Source: Henckelia pumila
Lineage: Eukaryota > Streptophyta > Magnoliopsida > Lamiales > Gesneriaceae
DNA: 64,000 nucleotides
Assembly (NCBI RefSeq): GCF_033568475.1
Contig: NC_133120.1
Location: 169,601,991-169,665,990, forward strand
Direction: 5' to 3'
In this document: in pieces, positions 48,401-61,886 of the stretch
Layout: each line of letters begins with the position of its first letter
Numbering within the stretch: position 1 is the first letter of the stretch
The notes under the pieces: model-generated
Database searches by the model: none
What the model saw: only the letters and a program-made list of their open reading frames with translations
Told to the model about the DNA's origin: nothing
Translations under genes and position numbers: made by a program

Positions 48401-49436
48401 TGATATGAATCTAGAAGACACTCAAAGATTCATATTGTTCCAAGGGTTGTTAGGTAATTTGCCATCGAGATTAGACAGATTTTGAATCCATGGCAATCAA
48501 GTTGGGGTACTTGAAGATCACTTTGTAGGATGCCTTAACGTCGTTAAAGTGTGAATATGTCAAGAAAATGAAGAAAACAGAAAAAAACAAGACGGAGCAA
48601 GAAGCGCCTCTACACCTCCACTTTGCGCGTCTGCGCTTCAGTGTACAGGGGAAAGCGCTTCTGTGCCGTTCATGAAGCGCATCTGCGCTAGTGTTTCTAA
48701 AGGAAGTGCGTCTGCGTCTTACGAGTAGCACATCTGCGCTTGCGAGGATTTCACGTTGCGTAAGTGAAGCGCATCTGTGCTTCTTATATAGCGCCCCTGC
48801 GCTTGTGAAGAGAAAGGCTTGTTGTGATTTTGCACGTCTGCGGTGGTTTCCAGCGCATCTGCGCTTGTTAGGGAATTTTCCAAAACGCGGCGTGTTGTGT
48901 GTGTTTTGGATTTTATTATTATTTTTAATATTTTGTTATTTTGAGAGTTAGAAAGCCATTAGGAAACTATCTTTTGGTTATTTTGGTATTATTTTTCAAC
49001 TAGAAAATCTATAGTCTAATACAATTAGGATTCTTAGTTAGTTTTCTTTTATATATTGTAAACTTTACAATCATGAGAAGACAACAACATTTATTATTGA
49101 TTTATTGATTTTATCAATAAAAATTCTCTCTAGAATTTTGTTCAAAGTTTTGCTTTGTTTTTCAAATCAAACTTATCAAAGTTTAACAACTTTGTGACGT
49201 TTGTCGATTGATTATCTTCGTGGATTGTTAAAGACAAGTTCTTTGAAGGTTCCGTTATGATTAATTATTTATTTCGCGATTATTTATTGCTAGTATCAAG
49301 TAAAATAGTGGTGAATATTCAAACTTACTTGTGTCAAAATATTGGGACAACAATTTAAATCTTTTTGTTATTGAATTGAGGGCACGATATTATTTATAAT
49401 CGTGTTTTCTTTTCATGCCATTAAAGATTCTTATCA
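48401..49436 (+). repeat. 3' LTR of the non-autonomous element
   Basis: Starts TGATATGAATCTAGAAG and ends ATTCTTATCA. Similar to the 5' LTR throughout, with scattered substitutions concentrated at CG sites in the GCGC-rich block. Confidence 0.93.
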
Positions 49437-49901
49437 CACCCACTGAATCTTCGGAGCAGCGTGCGCATACTGGAGGCACCTATGTTCTGAGCATGATTTT
49501 CCAGATATGATCCCAATTTATCTAGATCATTCATATTTCATGCATCATATAGACTTGTATATCCGATACATTACGTACTGGGCATTAGCGCTCATGTTCC
49601 TGCTTTTATCTCCGACACCTGATTCAATGGGGTAGGTTTGCAGGTGGACCAGGAGCGAGTTTTAGTGGTTGTTCAGTGTCCTGGACTTGATAGCAGGGGT
49701 TGCTGGTGATTTCTAAGATTAACTTTCATTCGGTATTTTTTTGTCTTTCGATTTGGTTGTATTATTGGATTTAATTACCGATTGTATTCTGCCGGTTTAT
49801 GATTTTGATTTAGTTTTGCAGTTGAAATCTGATTATTTTGTTTAAGTTTAAATGAATGCTTAAGTTCTTGATTATTAGGTGATCATGTGCGGGTCACTAC
49901 A

Positions 49902-50035
49902 TAATTAGTATTTTTCATTTAAATTTTTTAAGAAAAATATGCAACTTGGTTCAATATAATTGTATGATGTCTCTTTTTTATTTTGGTCATCTTTACGTTA
50001 CTAATATATCATTTTCTTGAATCTCTGTTTGTGTG

Positions 50036-50068
<33 letters not shown>

Positions 50069-50375
50069 TTTTGGTCTTTTTTTCCAACATGGTGTCAAAT
50101 GTGTTGCTCAAATGTGCAATGTCACAACAAAAATACTAATAAAAAATACTTAAATTCCCATTAAAATGAATTTTAAAACTCAATTTCAATCATATGGAGG
50201 TTCCATTTGGATATGTTCTTTAAAAATATTTTTAGTGTTTTATAATTGAAAAACTTAAAGTGTGTGTTTGGATAAGATTTTTGTAAAATGTTAAAAATAT
50301 TTTTATATCCAAACACATTTATTTTTAAAACATTGTATTAAGAAATTTTAAAAAATACTTTTATAAAAACGAATT
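49902..50375. other. intergenic DNA with a TG microsatellite and a small hairpin
   Basis: TG run at 50030-50050 followed by poly-T. A perfect 12-bp inverted repeat TGTGTTTGGATA/TATCCAAACACA spans 50263-50317, like the ends of small MITEs. No gene. Confidence 0.6.
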
Positions 50376-50755
50376 TGTTGGATCAGTGTCTGAAAAGTTG
50401 GTGACTGGACCACATTCTAAGGAAACTGAAGCTGATACATAGTAGGAAGGAGTTGGGCGGGACTCTAGCTCATCTCATTTTCCAAAGGCTGAGTTATACA
50501 ACAGCCCAATTGACTTTGTCAAGCCTATGAGCCCATTAGTGTGAGAGTCTTTGGGACCATTTAACAACTTCTGTTATAAGCTTGGATAGGAGGTTATTCA
50601 TCAGTATTTTGAGACACAGAAAAACACACAATCAAAATCATCTTGCAAATTCAAAGGCAGATAGAAGAGTGTCAAGATTCTGAAGGGAAAATCAAAGATA
50701 GAAGAAGATCAGGAGAGTTGTGTAGATCGGAAATCTTCTGTTTCTATATTGATTG

Positions 50756-52640
50756 TGTTGGAAAACCGTGTTCAGATCAATTGAATCGATACCCGGTGCA
50801 GCGGAAGTTTAAAAATTTTATTTTTCTTTGATATGAAACAATTTCATATCATGGGTATCAAAACGTTTAACGATTAAATCACACAAGTAAAATAAATAAT
50901 AATTAATTAAATATTTTACCTCCAATCTCGAAGCGAGATTATGGACACCAACAGAATTTAATCTGCTCTTCTTGTATATCCCGGGAACCGATGGCGTCAC
51001 GATCAATCACCGGAATAAGGCCCACGAACACAAAACAGAAACCCTCTGATTGACTGCACTAGAAATCAATCAGAAGTTTTGCATAGAGAATAAACAGATA
51101 TGATCTGTTAATTCAGAATTGTAATTTTTCACAAAAATCACAAGTCTGAATTTTCTCCGGGAGGGACAAGGATTTCGAAAAACCCTTAGAATATTTAGAG
51201 TGTAATTTCGAAAATTATAAGACACAAAGTGTTTGATTTTCGAACCCAACACCTCTATTTATAGATAATTTCTAGTTATAATTGTATCAGGACTCTAACT
51301 CCTTAAAGCCCACAATCCATAACTTAAGCCCAACAAGCCAAGCCCGTTGTTATAGAAATTAATATAAAATTTATCGTGACTCCGATTGATAAACTGATTT
51401 CACCAATGTGCACAGAAACCATTTCTGCATCTTTTAGAGTCAAGATAATTTTTCTGAATCCGAATTCAGTGATTTCCAAAAATGCCCATCACTATGTCAT
51501 TTTAGGAAATTCCACTCCCTTTAGTTGAGAAATCCAATTTCTCTTTCATTAAATTTAACTCTTTAAATTTAACTATCTCTACGGGGTTTTAGTAATCCAT
51601 TACTTGTGTAACCCTCAATGGTTCAGGAATACAGCTAGCTGTGGGCTCACAACTCCTTGTGACTCGGAACAACAATTTTCGACTTATCCAACGAATCATG
51701 GTAAGAGCGTCTAGCAACATCGCCCCATGATTCCCTAGGTATTACTGATAGTGCCTGCAAGAACCAGTAGATTTTGGTTAGCGTAAAGTACGGTCCCTTC
51801 AACCAAATATCCCGATCGAATCAACAACCATTGGTGCATCGAGAGTCGTTCGAGATTCGATAACTATGCACAACATCTTGGAGATCTATTAGTGACATCG
51901 CATGTGTTACTAGAATAACCATTAACCTAAAACAAATCATGTACTCTGGCCAGAGATTCGTCACACTAATATCTCCTCAGATCGCATAGGATATCCACAC
52001 TCGCAAGTATGTGATGAATCCTTGACAACAAAGCATCGACTCCTATATGCGTCGTAACTGTACCCAATCCCGACACCTGATGACCCCCATAGAGTCGGTA
52101 AACGAGTCAAAGCACAGTACTAGCATATAGAGTCTCAATGATGTTTCAAGTAATAAGGACTAATGGTGTACAACCAAAACCGCGGACTTTATCCACTCGA
52201 TAAGTGATAACCACTTGGAAAGTCCGAATAGGGTAGTTCGATCATTCATCATATGAATATCCATTTGCATGCTTCGAACATCTCTATGTTCCCTACCAAT
52301 GAAACGTGGTACTCTGCATCGCAAATGCTAGTCTCAAACTCGAGCGATCCTTATCCTTATTTTCGGACGGCTCAATCGACTAGGAACTGTTTAGAATATA
52401 CAGTGACTATAAAATGTGTTTCATGATAGTCATCCCCATGTACTACCACATCTTACATACACTATAGTATATTCAAGGTCTTTATCAAAACAACAATAGT
52501 ATATCACAATATAACAATATGAAGAAAGATAAAGTCATTGCCATTAATAAAATGTAAATTATATTAAACAAAGATTGTTTACACAAAGAGTCATAAAAGC
52601 CCTTAGCCACAAGTTGGCTATCCGGGCACCCACTCTTTCA
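50756..52640 (-). repeat. 3' LTR of copia copy 2
   Basis: Plus strand starts TGTTGGAAAACCG and ends CACCCACTCTTTCA. Next to it, at 52641-52654, the minus strand reads a purine tract AAGTGGGAGAT, the polypurine tract. Confidence 0.96.
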
Positions 52641-52654
52641 ATCTCCCACTTGCC

Positions 52655-55600
52655 CTAAAGCCAACTAGTCATATTACGTAATCCCATTGCTTCGCGATGT
52701 TTGTCAAACAATGGTCCTGGCAAGGGCTTCGTAAGCGGATCAGCGATATTGTCTGCAGAGGCCACTCTCTCGACTGTAATGTCTCCTCTTTCCACGATCT
52801 CCCGGATGATGTAGTATTTCCTCAGTATGTGTTTGGATCTTTGATGAGACCTTGGTTCCTTTGCCTGAGCAACGGCACCAGTGTTGTCGCAGTACACCGG
52901 GACTGGACCAACAGATTCTGGAATCACACCCAACTCTTGGATGAATTTCCTCATCCAAACCGTCTCTTTAGCAGCAGCTGATGCTGCAATGTATTCTGCC
53001 TCAGTGGTGGAATCCGCTGTGGTGTCTTTCTTGGAACTCTTCCAAGAGACAGCACCGCCATTGAGCACGAATACAAATCCAGAGGTTGATTTCGAGTCAT
53101 CCACGTCACTTTGGAAGCTAGAGTCGGTGTAGCCTTCCAACTTCAATTCTCTTCCACCATAAACCATGAATATATTCTTAGTTCTTCTCAAGTACTTAAG
53201 AATATCCTTCACGGCTTTCCAATGCATTTGACCTGGATTGGCTTGATATCTGCTCGTGACGCTCAGAGAATAGGCCACATCCGGTCTAGTAGATATCATC
53301 CCATACATGATACTACCTATGGCTGACGCATATGGTATATGTGTCATTTTTCTCTATCTCTTCGTTAGTCTTGGGACACATAGACTTGGATAGAGAAACT
53401 CCATGACACATAGGTAGATGTCCTCTCTTGGACTCATCCATTGAAAACCTTTTCAATATAGTGTCGATGTAGGTTGCTTGAGTGAGTCTTATCATTCTCT
53501 TAGATCTATCTCTATAGATCTGTATCCCTAGAATATAGGATGCCTCACCCAAATCCTTCATCGAGAATCTACCTAATAACCATATCTTTGTTGACTGCAA
53601 TATCCCTACGTCATTCCCAATGAGTAGGATGTCATCAATATAAAGTACTAAGAATGTTACCGCATCCTTAACTACTTTCTTGTACACGCATGGTTCCTCC
53701 GGGTTCTTGATGAAACCAAAATCCTTTATTGCTTCATCAAATTTCTGGTTCCAACTTCTTGATGCTTGTTTTAGACCATAAATTGATCTCTGAAGCTTGC
53801 ATACCTTATGCTCGCTTCCCATGGAGGTGAATCCTTCAGGCTGCATCATATAGATTTCTTCCTTAATGTTTCCATTAAGAAATGCAGTCTTCACATCCAT
53901 TTGCCATATCTCATAGTAATACCATGCTGCTATGACAATTAGGATTCTTATGGACTTGAACATTGCGACTGGTGAAAAGGTTTCATCATAGTCAACTCCT
54001 TGTCTTTGAGTATAACCTTTTGCAACCAATGGTGCCTTATAGGTCAACACCTTGCCATCAGGCCCAAGTTTTCTTTTGTAAATTCATTTACATCCTATTG
54101 GAACAATTCCATCAGGAGGATCTACTAAAGACCAAACTTGGTTTGAATGCATCGAGTCTATTTCCGACTGCATTGCTTCAAGCCATAAATTAGAATCCGC
54201 ATCAGAAATTTCTTCCTTGAAGTTTCTTGGATCACATCCAATATCGGGTTCACTTTGATCCCCTTCAAGAAGAAGACCATATCTAACAGGAGGCCTAGAA
54301 GTCCTCTCGGATCTTCTAGCAATAGGCGTGTCTTGTGATGATTCTTGAGGTGTAGGATCGTTAATTTGTATTTCGGGTTCTTCTCGAATTTCTTTGAGTT
54401 CCATCATCTTGCCTTTCTTATCCAATAAGAATTCCTTCTCCAAGAAGGTGGCATTCCTTGAAACAAACACCTTTGTTTCAGCAGGATGATAGAAATAATA
54501 TCCGATTGAATTCTTCGGATACCCCACAAAATAACATAAGATGGATCGACTATCTTATCTCCCACTGTCTGCTTCACGTAAGCAGGACATCCCCAAATCC
54601 TCAAGTACGAATACTTAGGAGCTTTGCCATTCCATAACTCGTATGGTGTTTTATCTACTGCTTTAGTGTGAACGTTGTTCAACAACAAAACCGCTGTTTC
54701 AAGCGCGTAGCCCCAAAAACGATGGTGGGAGCTCAGTGAAGCTCATCATGGATCGAACCATGTCCAACAAGGTTCTATTACGACGCTCCGAAACACCATT
54801 CAGCTGTGGTGTCATAGGAGGAGTCCACTGAGAGAGAATCTCATTCTCTTTTAGATAGTCCAAAAACTCGGCACTTAAGTATTCTCCACCACGATCCGAT
54901 CGAAGTGCCTTAATACTTTTGCCTAGTTTGTTTTCTACTTCAGCCTTGAATTCTTTGAACTTTTCAAATGCTTCAGACTTATATTTCATTAAATATAAAT
55001 ACCCATACCTTGAATAATCATCAGTAAAGGTAATGAAGTAGGTGTGGCCAAATTGAGTACCAATTCTAAATGGACCACAAACATCTGTATGGATCAAATC
55101 CAACAGATTTTGACTACGCTCAGGTTTCCTCTTGAATGGAGATTTAGTCATTTTTCCTTTCAGGCAGGATTCACAAGTAGGTAGAGAGTTAATATCAGAC
55201 ATATCAAACATGCCCTCTCCCATTAGCTTGTTCATCCTCCTTGAGGAAATATGACCTAGCCTAGCATGCCAAAGATTTGCCGGGTTTTGACTATCGTTTT
55301 TCCTTTTATTTGTTGTTACCGGTTTATCGACATAATTCATTGAAACGTCTTTTAATTTTAAGTTATATAGATCGTTTTCAAGTTGTCCATTTCCAATCAA
55401 ACATTCATTCTTGTAAATATTGCAAATCTCATTCACAAAATTGCAAGAATAACCATCTCTATCAAGCATAGAAATAGAAATAATGTTTTTGACCAAATCC
55501 GGAACATACAAAACATCTCTCAAAAATAACTTAAAATTGTTTTGCAAAATTAAATAAATGTCTCCTATCGCTTTGGCTTCGACTCTTGAACTATTCCCGA

Positions 55601-56567
55601 GTCTCAGTTGGGTCTCACCCATCCTTAGCTTACGACTTCTTGTCATCACCTGCAAATCATTGCAAATGTGAGATCCACATCCGGTATCCAATACCCAAGA
55701 AGAAGTATTAAGAGAAATATTTATTTCAATGTAAAACATACCCTTTTCAGTTCGCAACTGATCGAGGTATTCCTTGCAGTTACGTTTCCAATGACCGGGC
55801 TTCTTGCAGTAATGGCAAACGTTTTCATCCTTCTTCTCATATGAAACCTTGGCCTTCCCCTTATTATTCGGTACACTCTTCTTGGGCGGGGCAGAACGCT
55901 TTTTACCCTTTCCACTTGGCCCCTTCTTCGAGTTAGAAGAGGACCCAACCAAGAGTACCGGTTTATCCTTCTTTAGTGTGGCTTCATATGTGACAAGCAT
56001 ATTGACCATCTCTTCAAGGGTGGCCTCTATCTTGTTCATGTTGAAGTTCACCACAAAACCGTCATACGATGAAGGAAGTGAAAGGAGTAACAAGTCCGAG
56101 CTGAGTTCATGCTCCAAAGTCAAGTCGAGTGTTACCAACTTTTCAATGAGCCCAATCATGCGCACCCCATGCTCACGGACAGAAGTCCCCTCTCGCATGC
56201 GGCTTGTCATGAGCTCTATGACAGTGGCATACCTCTCCGACCTTGACTGAGCTCCAAATAGCTCCTTGAGTGCTTTGTGAATGTCAGCAGCATTCACGGC
56301 ATCCTCAAATCGCCTCTGGAGTTCATCAGACATCGAAGCCTGCATGTAGCATTTGGCCTTGATATCATGGTCCCATCATAAATCAAGTTTGGTCAACTCT
56401 TTCGGACTTGTATTAGCCGGGGCTTCCTTCGGGGGCGGCTTCTCTAACACGTAGAAAGCCTTTTCCGAAGTGAGAATAATTTTTAACTTACGGAACCATT
56501 CCGTATAGTTTGCGCCAGTGAGTTTGTTTTGTTCGAGAATTGCAAATAGTGGATTACGCGAATTCAT
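52655..56567 (-). pseudogene. copia gag-pol polyprotein, few breaks
   Basis: Starts at 56567 (MNSRNPLFAILEQNKLTGANY). Domains in order: Gag, CCHC knuckle (CHYCKKPGHWKRNC) near 55770-55815, protease WVLDTGCGSH near 55690, integrase zinc segment (HARLGH..CESCLKGK) and core (DLIHTDVCGPF, TDDYSRYGY, RSDRGGEY), RT (MDVKTAFLNG, LYIDDILLIGND) and RNase H (EGYTDSSF, TEAEYIAAS). Breaks: TGA at 56376-56378, one extra T in a run at 54715-54719, a 4-bp deletion near 54555, TGA at 54084-54086 (usual Trp) and one extra A in a run at 53347-53351. The two homopolymer changes could be sequencing errors; the stops and the 4-bp loss are less likely to be. Confidence 0.95.
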
Positions 56568-57948
56568 TGTAACAATATACTGAAAAGGAAACAGACAATA
56601 ATCAGTGATTGTTTAATTAATTTACTAAGACATAAAATATGGCGAATTTTAATTTTATGAATTACACTCCCACTATTTTAACGATTTCACCACCCTCTAG
56701 TGAAAACGGGAAACTTTTTCCTTAGTGAGAACATGGAGTCCAATTGACAAATCATAGTCCCGAATAATATCAGCCAACTATAATTTTCAAAAGGTAGAGC
56801 CCAATTACTTCCAAAGTAACCCCCATGTATTTACCTCATGTCCAATAAGGGCCCAATAATATGACGCCGTTTATTGTGACATGTCAAGATGACCCATCAA
56901 TATTAAGTTGTGATGGACGGTCGCCATGTGGATCCCCCAATAATATGAGCCGATCCCATGGGAGTTCCACCCAACTTACAAAATTTGTCGATCCAATGTA
57001 CAGCTTTCCGACGAATGGGCCCCCCCAATAATATGAGCCGGACCATATCCGCGGGTAGCATCTCATACATTGATCGTTGATGGAAGGTAGGAAAATTTAA
57101 ACAATATTTAAATTCCCTTTTATTAATCTTGATATAAATTTTAAATCATATTTAAAATGAGGAATTTTTAATTTTGAAAATTTGTCTCATCATTCATTTT
57201 TATGTATGCTTGCGGGATTCATACAATTTGTTCTAAACATGCATACATCAATAATATCATATATTATTTAAGGATGATCGATCCCATTATCTATTCGACC
57301 AGTGGTTGCCAATCACGAGTCTAAGTCCAATCTTAGGTAATATGCAGGTATGCAATGCAATCCTATTACATTGAGCTTCCAATTTACATTTCTTCAGTCT
57401 TCATTGTCTGCTGGGCCCACAATTTCTTCAAATCTTTGTCTCCCACTAAGTCTAATAAATTTACAATAAATTTCGATGACAAATATGGGATACATTTGTA
57501 GGGGTGGGAACGGGCCATAAACCAGGCCCACTTTTATTACATATGACAATCATATTGGGCTATAAACCAAGCCCATTAATAAAAACCAACAACAATAAGA
57601 CAAATGTAAATTCCTAACATACACCTATAAAATTGGTTATGGCAATCGATCATCCCATTATCCAATTTTAAATTCAAAATTTAAATAATTGGATAAACAT
57701 GCTGTGACATCATAATTTAAAAGATAAAATCATATTTTATCTTATCCATCCATAAGATCACATCTTATCATCAATTGTACCAAAATAATCAATTTTCAAA
57801 ATTCAATTTAACGGATAAAATATTTAAATTTTCCAAAAATTCAAATTTATCCATAAATCAATTTTAAAAATATGTTTTGTTTCAAAAACCCAAGGCCAAA
57901 AATTTTTGTACAATCGATTAATTTAATCGTTTGATCTGAGCAACCTGT
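56568..57948 (-). other. copia copy 2 leader between primer site and gag
   Basis: About 1.4 kb without coding capacity. Three copies of CCCAATAATATGA (about 56850, 56938 and 57026) match a conserved stretch in copy 1. It lacks the GC-rich hairpin patch seen in copy 1. Confidence 0.65.
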
Positions 57949-57960
57949 CTCTGATACCAC
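57949..57960 (-). other. primer binding site of copia copy 2
   Basis: Minus strand GTGGTATCAGAG directly abuts the LTR edge at 57961; it matches the initiator tRNA-Met 3' end. Confidence 0.88.
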
Positions 57961-59845
57961 TGTTGGAAAACCGTGTTCAGATCAATTGAATCGATACCCG
58001 GTGCAGCGGAAGTTTAAAAATTTTATTTTTCTTTGATATGAAACAATTTCATATCATGGGTATCAAAACGTTTAACGATTAAATCACACAAGTAAAATAA
58101 ATAATAATTAATTAAATATTTTACCTCCAATCTCGAAGCGAGATTATGGACACCAACAGAATTTAATCTGCTCTTCTTGTATATCCCGGGAACCGATGGC
58201 GTCACGATCAATCACCGGAATAAGGCCCACGAATAGAAAACAGAAACCCTCTGATTGACTGCACTAGAAATCAATCAGAAGTTTTGCGTAGAGAATAAAC
58301 AGATATGATCTGTTAATTCAGAATTGTAATTTTTCACAAAAATCACAAGTCTGAATTTTCTCCGGGAGGGACAAGGATTTCGAAAAACCCTTAGAATATT
58401 TAGAGTGTAATTTCGAAAATTATAAGACACAGAGTGTTTGATTTTCGAACCCAACACCTCTATTTATAGATAATTTCTAGTTATAATTGTATCAGGACTC
58501 TAACTCCTTAAAGCCCACAATCCATAACTTAAGCCCAACAAGCCAAGCCCGTTGTTATAGAAATTAATATAAAATTCATCGTGACTCCGATTGATAAAAT
58601 GATTTCACCAATGTGCACATAAACCATTTCTGCATCTTTTAGAGTCAAGATAATTTTTCTGAATCCGAATTCAGTGATTTCCAAAAATGCCCATCACTAT
58701 GTCATTTTAGGAAATTCCACTCCCTTTAGTTGAGAAATCCAATTTCTCTTTCATTAAATTTAACTCTTTAAATTTAACTATCTCTACGGGGTTTTAGTAA
58801 TCCATTACTTGTGTAACCCTTAATGGTTCAGGAATACAGCTAGCCGTGGGCTCACAACTCCTTGTGACTCGGAACAACAATTTCCGACTTACCCAACGAA
58901 TCATGGTAAGAGCGTCTAGAAACATCGCCCCATGATTCCCTAGGTATTACTGATAGTGCCTGCAAGAACCAGTAGATTTTGGTTAGCGTACAGTACGGTC
59001 CCTTCAACCAAATATCCCGATCGAATCAACAACCATTGGTGCATCGATAGTCGTTCGAGATTCGATAACTATGCACAACATCTTGGAGATCTATTAGTGA
59101 CATCACATGTGTTACTAGAATAACCATTAACCTAAAACACATCATGTACTCTGGCCAGAGATATGTCACACTAATATCTCCTCAGATCGCATAGGATATC
59201 CACACTCGCAAGTATGTGGTGAATCCTTGACAACAAAGCATCGACTCCTATATGCGTCGTAACTGTACCCAATCTCGACACCTGATAACCCCCATAGAGT
59301 CGGTAAACGAGTCAAAGCACAGTACTAGCATATAGAGTCTCAATGATGTTTCAAGTAATAAGGACTAATGGTGTACAACCAAAACCGCGGACTTTATCCA
59401 CTCGATAAGTGATAACCACTTGGAAAGTTCGAATAGGGTAGTTCGATCATTCATCATATGAATATCCATTTGCATGCTTCGAACATCTCTATGTTCCCTA
59501 CCAATGAAACGTGGTACTCTGCATCGCAAATGCTAGTCTCAAACTCGAGCGATCCTTATCCTTATTTTCGGACGGCTCAATCGACTAGGAACTGTTTAGA
59601 ATATACAGTGACTATAAGATGTGTTTCATGATAGTCATCCCCATGTACTACCACATCTTACATACACTATAGTATATTCAAGGTCTTTATCAAAACAACA
59701 ATAGTATATCACAATATAACAATATGAAGAAAGATAAAGTCATTGCCATTAATAAAATCTAAATTATATTAAACAAAGATTGTTTACACAAAGAGTCATA
59801 AAAGCCCTTAGCCACAAGTTGGCTATCCCGGCACCCACTCTTTCA
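57961..59845 (-). repeat. 5' LTR of copia copy 2
   Basis: Plus strand starts TGTTGGAAAACCG and ends CACCCACTCTTTCA, followed by the target duplication GATTG. Confidence 0.96.
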
Positions 59846-60438
59846 GATTGTATATGGTGAACCTGTGATTTTCAATCTTGTGTATTCGGATGTTGAATTA
59901 TTGAAATAAAAGTGTGGTTCTCTTTTCCGTGAACATAGACATATTTGTGCCGAACCACGTAACTCTATTTCTTGATTCTTGTATATTGTTTTTCCATTTT
60001 TTAATTCTTCATTGAGGAGAGGCTTAAAGCTCCTCAGCTCAGTGATTAGTCTTATTTATGTTTTCTTGGTGAATTTCTTAGTTCATTGGATCCATTGTAT
60101 AACAATGGCGTCGTCTGTGGGAATTATAGACAAGTGGGATCGATGAAGTTTGACATAGAAAATTTAATAGGAAATAATAACTTTGCCCTATGGAGAATCA
60201 AAATGAGGAAAATTCTTGTATAGCAGGGCTGGGCTGAGGCATTGATGAAAAGGGAAGAAATTTCAAGCTCTCTAAAAGATAAAACAAAATATGAAATCTT
60301 AGATAAAGCTCAGTGTGCAATCATTCTTTGTTTAAGGGATAAGCATTTGAGATAAGTGTCTCGAGAGAGAGAGAGAGATCAAATTCTGCTATGTGGATTA
60401 AATTAGAGAGTATCTACATGACTAATTCATTAGCAAAC

Positions 60439-61886
60439 TGTAGTAACCCGATTTTCATTCTAGTAATTATAAAGACTAATCTTGTTTAGAATGGATAAAA
60501 CATGATTAAGGAATTTTTTAATAAGTCTAAGGAGTTGAAAAATAAATTCAGAACACTCGAAAATGGTTCGAAGGGTTTCAAGTTTTGGAATCATGATTGG
60601 AGATCGGAGGCTCCGTAGAGATCGTACGATCCAAAGATGGATCTGACGATCCAATCACGTCTGGATAAGTATATATGGATTTGATTTGACAAGACCAGGA
60701 GATCGGATGATCCGAAGACTTGGATCGAACGATCCTAAATGATTTCGTAAGCAGTGACTTAATAACGAGGGACACGTGTTCGGAGGGGTTGACTGGGGAG
60801 ATTGGACGATTTGATCATAGGGATCGGACCATCCGATCTATGCCTATATATAGGGGCCGAGAGCTGCCTATTTCACTTGCATCATTTCCTCTCCTCTCTC
60901 ATTCTAGCTCGGTTTTAGGGATTTCGAGGCATCCTATTGGAGGGCCGGGAGAGCTGGAGCGCTGCGGGGATAGTAGCGGAGCAATGCCTAATTTTTGAGG
61001 CAGTCGCCATCAGTGGGCTGACGACGGATGCAGGTATAACATTGGATCCCTATAGAGATTACGAAGTATGTAATAGCTTAGTTAAGAATTTTAGAGTATT
61101 ATATGTGATATGGTAATTATTGCTTATAGGCTTGGACTTTGAGTACCTGAACTGCTAGATTTCCAGGGTGCTTGATTTTTTGGATAAAGGTACAGACGTA
61201 TTATCCGAGATACCAGGTTGAATATATATATATATATATTATGTTTGCATTTTTTCTGTGGAATTTGTATATGCATTGATATTATGCTGCATGCATGAAC
61301 ACGTTGAGCTTTATGTCTTGATTTTCATAGCCATAGTACGGGTCGCTCAGCCCCGTATTTTTAGTGGATGGATTACATGAATTTGGGTTTGGATATATCC
61401 ACAATTTTTATGGTATGGGAGTCACCTCCTGATGCAATGGCCCAACATGATACATACCATGGCGCTTTGACTGAGCAGTCTTTTGGATAGTTTTTTTCTA
61501 GTACCCGTCATATTGCATGAGCATGCATAGTATATGTATATTCGTACTTCTGTACTGAGAGTTTTATGCTCACGTCCATAGTATTTTGTGTTGGACACCC
61601 TATTCTATGGGGCAGGGCTTAGGTTGGATAGACCCAGAGGCAGCGGTCGTTGAGATGCAGTGGTTCCGTGGTTTTTGCCCGTTACTGTATCACGTTACTA
61701 GTTTCGGATTTTAGTGCTTTCCATTTGATGGGGTTGTAAGATGTTATTCGATTTTAGCCCGGTTGTTCTGCCGGTGATTTTGTATTTATGCTTACATTTT
61801 TCGCTGGATTTAATTTATTTGCACTTTAAGATTTAATTGCATGCTTAAGACTCTGTTGATATTTGATTCCGGTCTGGGTCACTACA
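60439..61886 (+). mobile_element. solo gypsy-type LTR inside copia copy 3 gag
   Basis: Starts TGTAGTAACCC and ends GGGTCACTACA; about 1448 bp, same family as 43388-49901. TATA box TATATATA at about 60846. A TA dinucleotide run lies at 61222-61239. The gag frame continues across it with no extra bases, so no target duplication is visible. Confidence 0.88.
60604..60836. promoter_or_regulatory. TCGGANNNTCCGA palindrome cluster in the solo LTR
   Basis: Good copies at 60703-60715 and 60824-60836; weaker ones at 60604-60616, 60622, 60642, 60725-60737 and 60812. The cluster ends about 10 bp before the TATA box. Confidence 0.65.

Larger units (their letters stand above)
44415..49436 (+). mobile_element. 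non-autonomous LTR retrotransposon with gag remnant, no pol
   Basis: LTRs 44415-45448 and 48401-49436; perfect target duplication CACCC (44410-44414 and 49437-49441). The primer site is TGGTAATTAGAGC at 45451, and a polypurine tract (GAAGAAGGGGAG) ends just before 48401. The 2.95-kb interior has a broken gag and several unrecognised open frames, and no protease, RT or integrase. It must have used enzymes from another element. Confidence 0.92.
43388..49901. mobile_element. solo gypsy-type LTR split by a nested LTR element
   Basis: Left part 43388-44414 starts TGTAGTAGCCC; right part 49442-49901 ends GGGTCACTACA. Joined length is about 1.49 kb, matching the related LTR at 60439-61886. Flanks TAATC (43383-43387) and TAATT (49902-49906) are a target duplication with one change. 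No internal region is present, so it is a solo LTR. A TATA box (CTATAAATAAGG) lies at about 43790. Confidence 0.88.
50756..59845 (-). mobile_element. young Ty1/copia element (copy 2), near-complete
   Basis: LTRs 50756-52640 and 57961-59845, both 1885 bp without indels; by eye I count about two dozen differences. Target duplication GATTG (50751-50755 and 59846-59850). The primer site (minus TGGTATCAGAG) adjoins 57961. gag-pol spans 52655-56567 with only a few breaks. Same family as copy 1. Confidence 0.97.
50376..60104 (+). repeat. 5' LTR of copia copy 3, split in two
   Basis: Left piece 50376-50755 starts TGTTGGATCAGTG; right piece 59851-60104 ends TTGTATAACA. Together about 634 bp. The left edge rests on TG and on the change of composition; the right edge rests on the adjacent GGCGTCGTCTGTGGG segment often found after copia LTRs. 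Confidence 0.7.
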
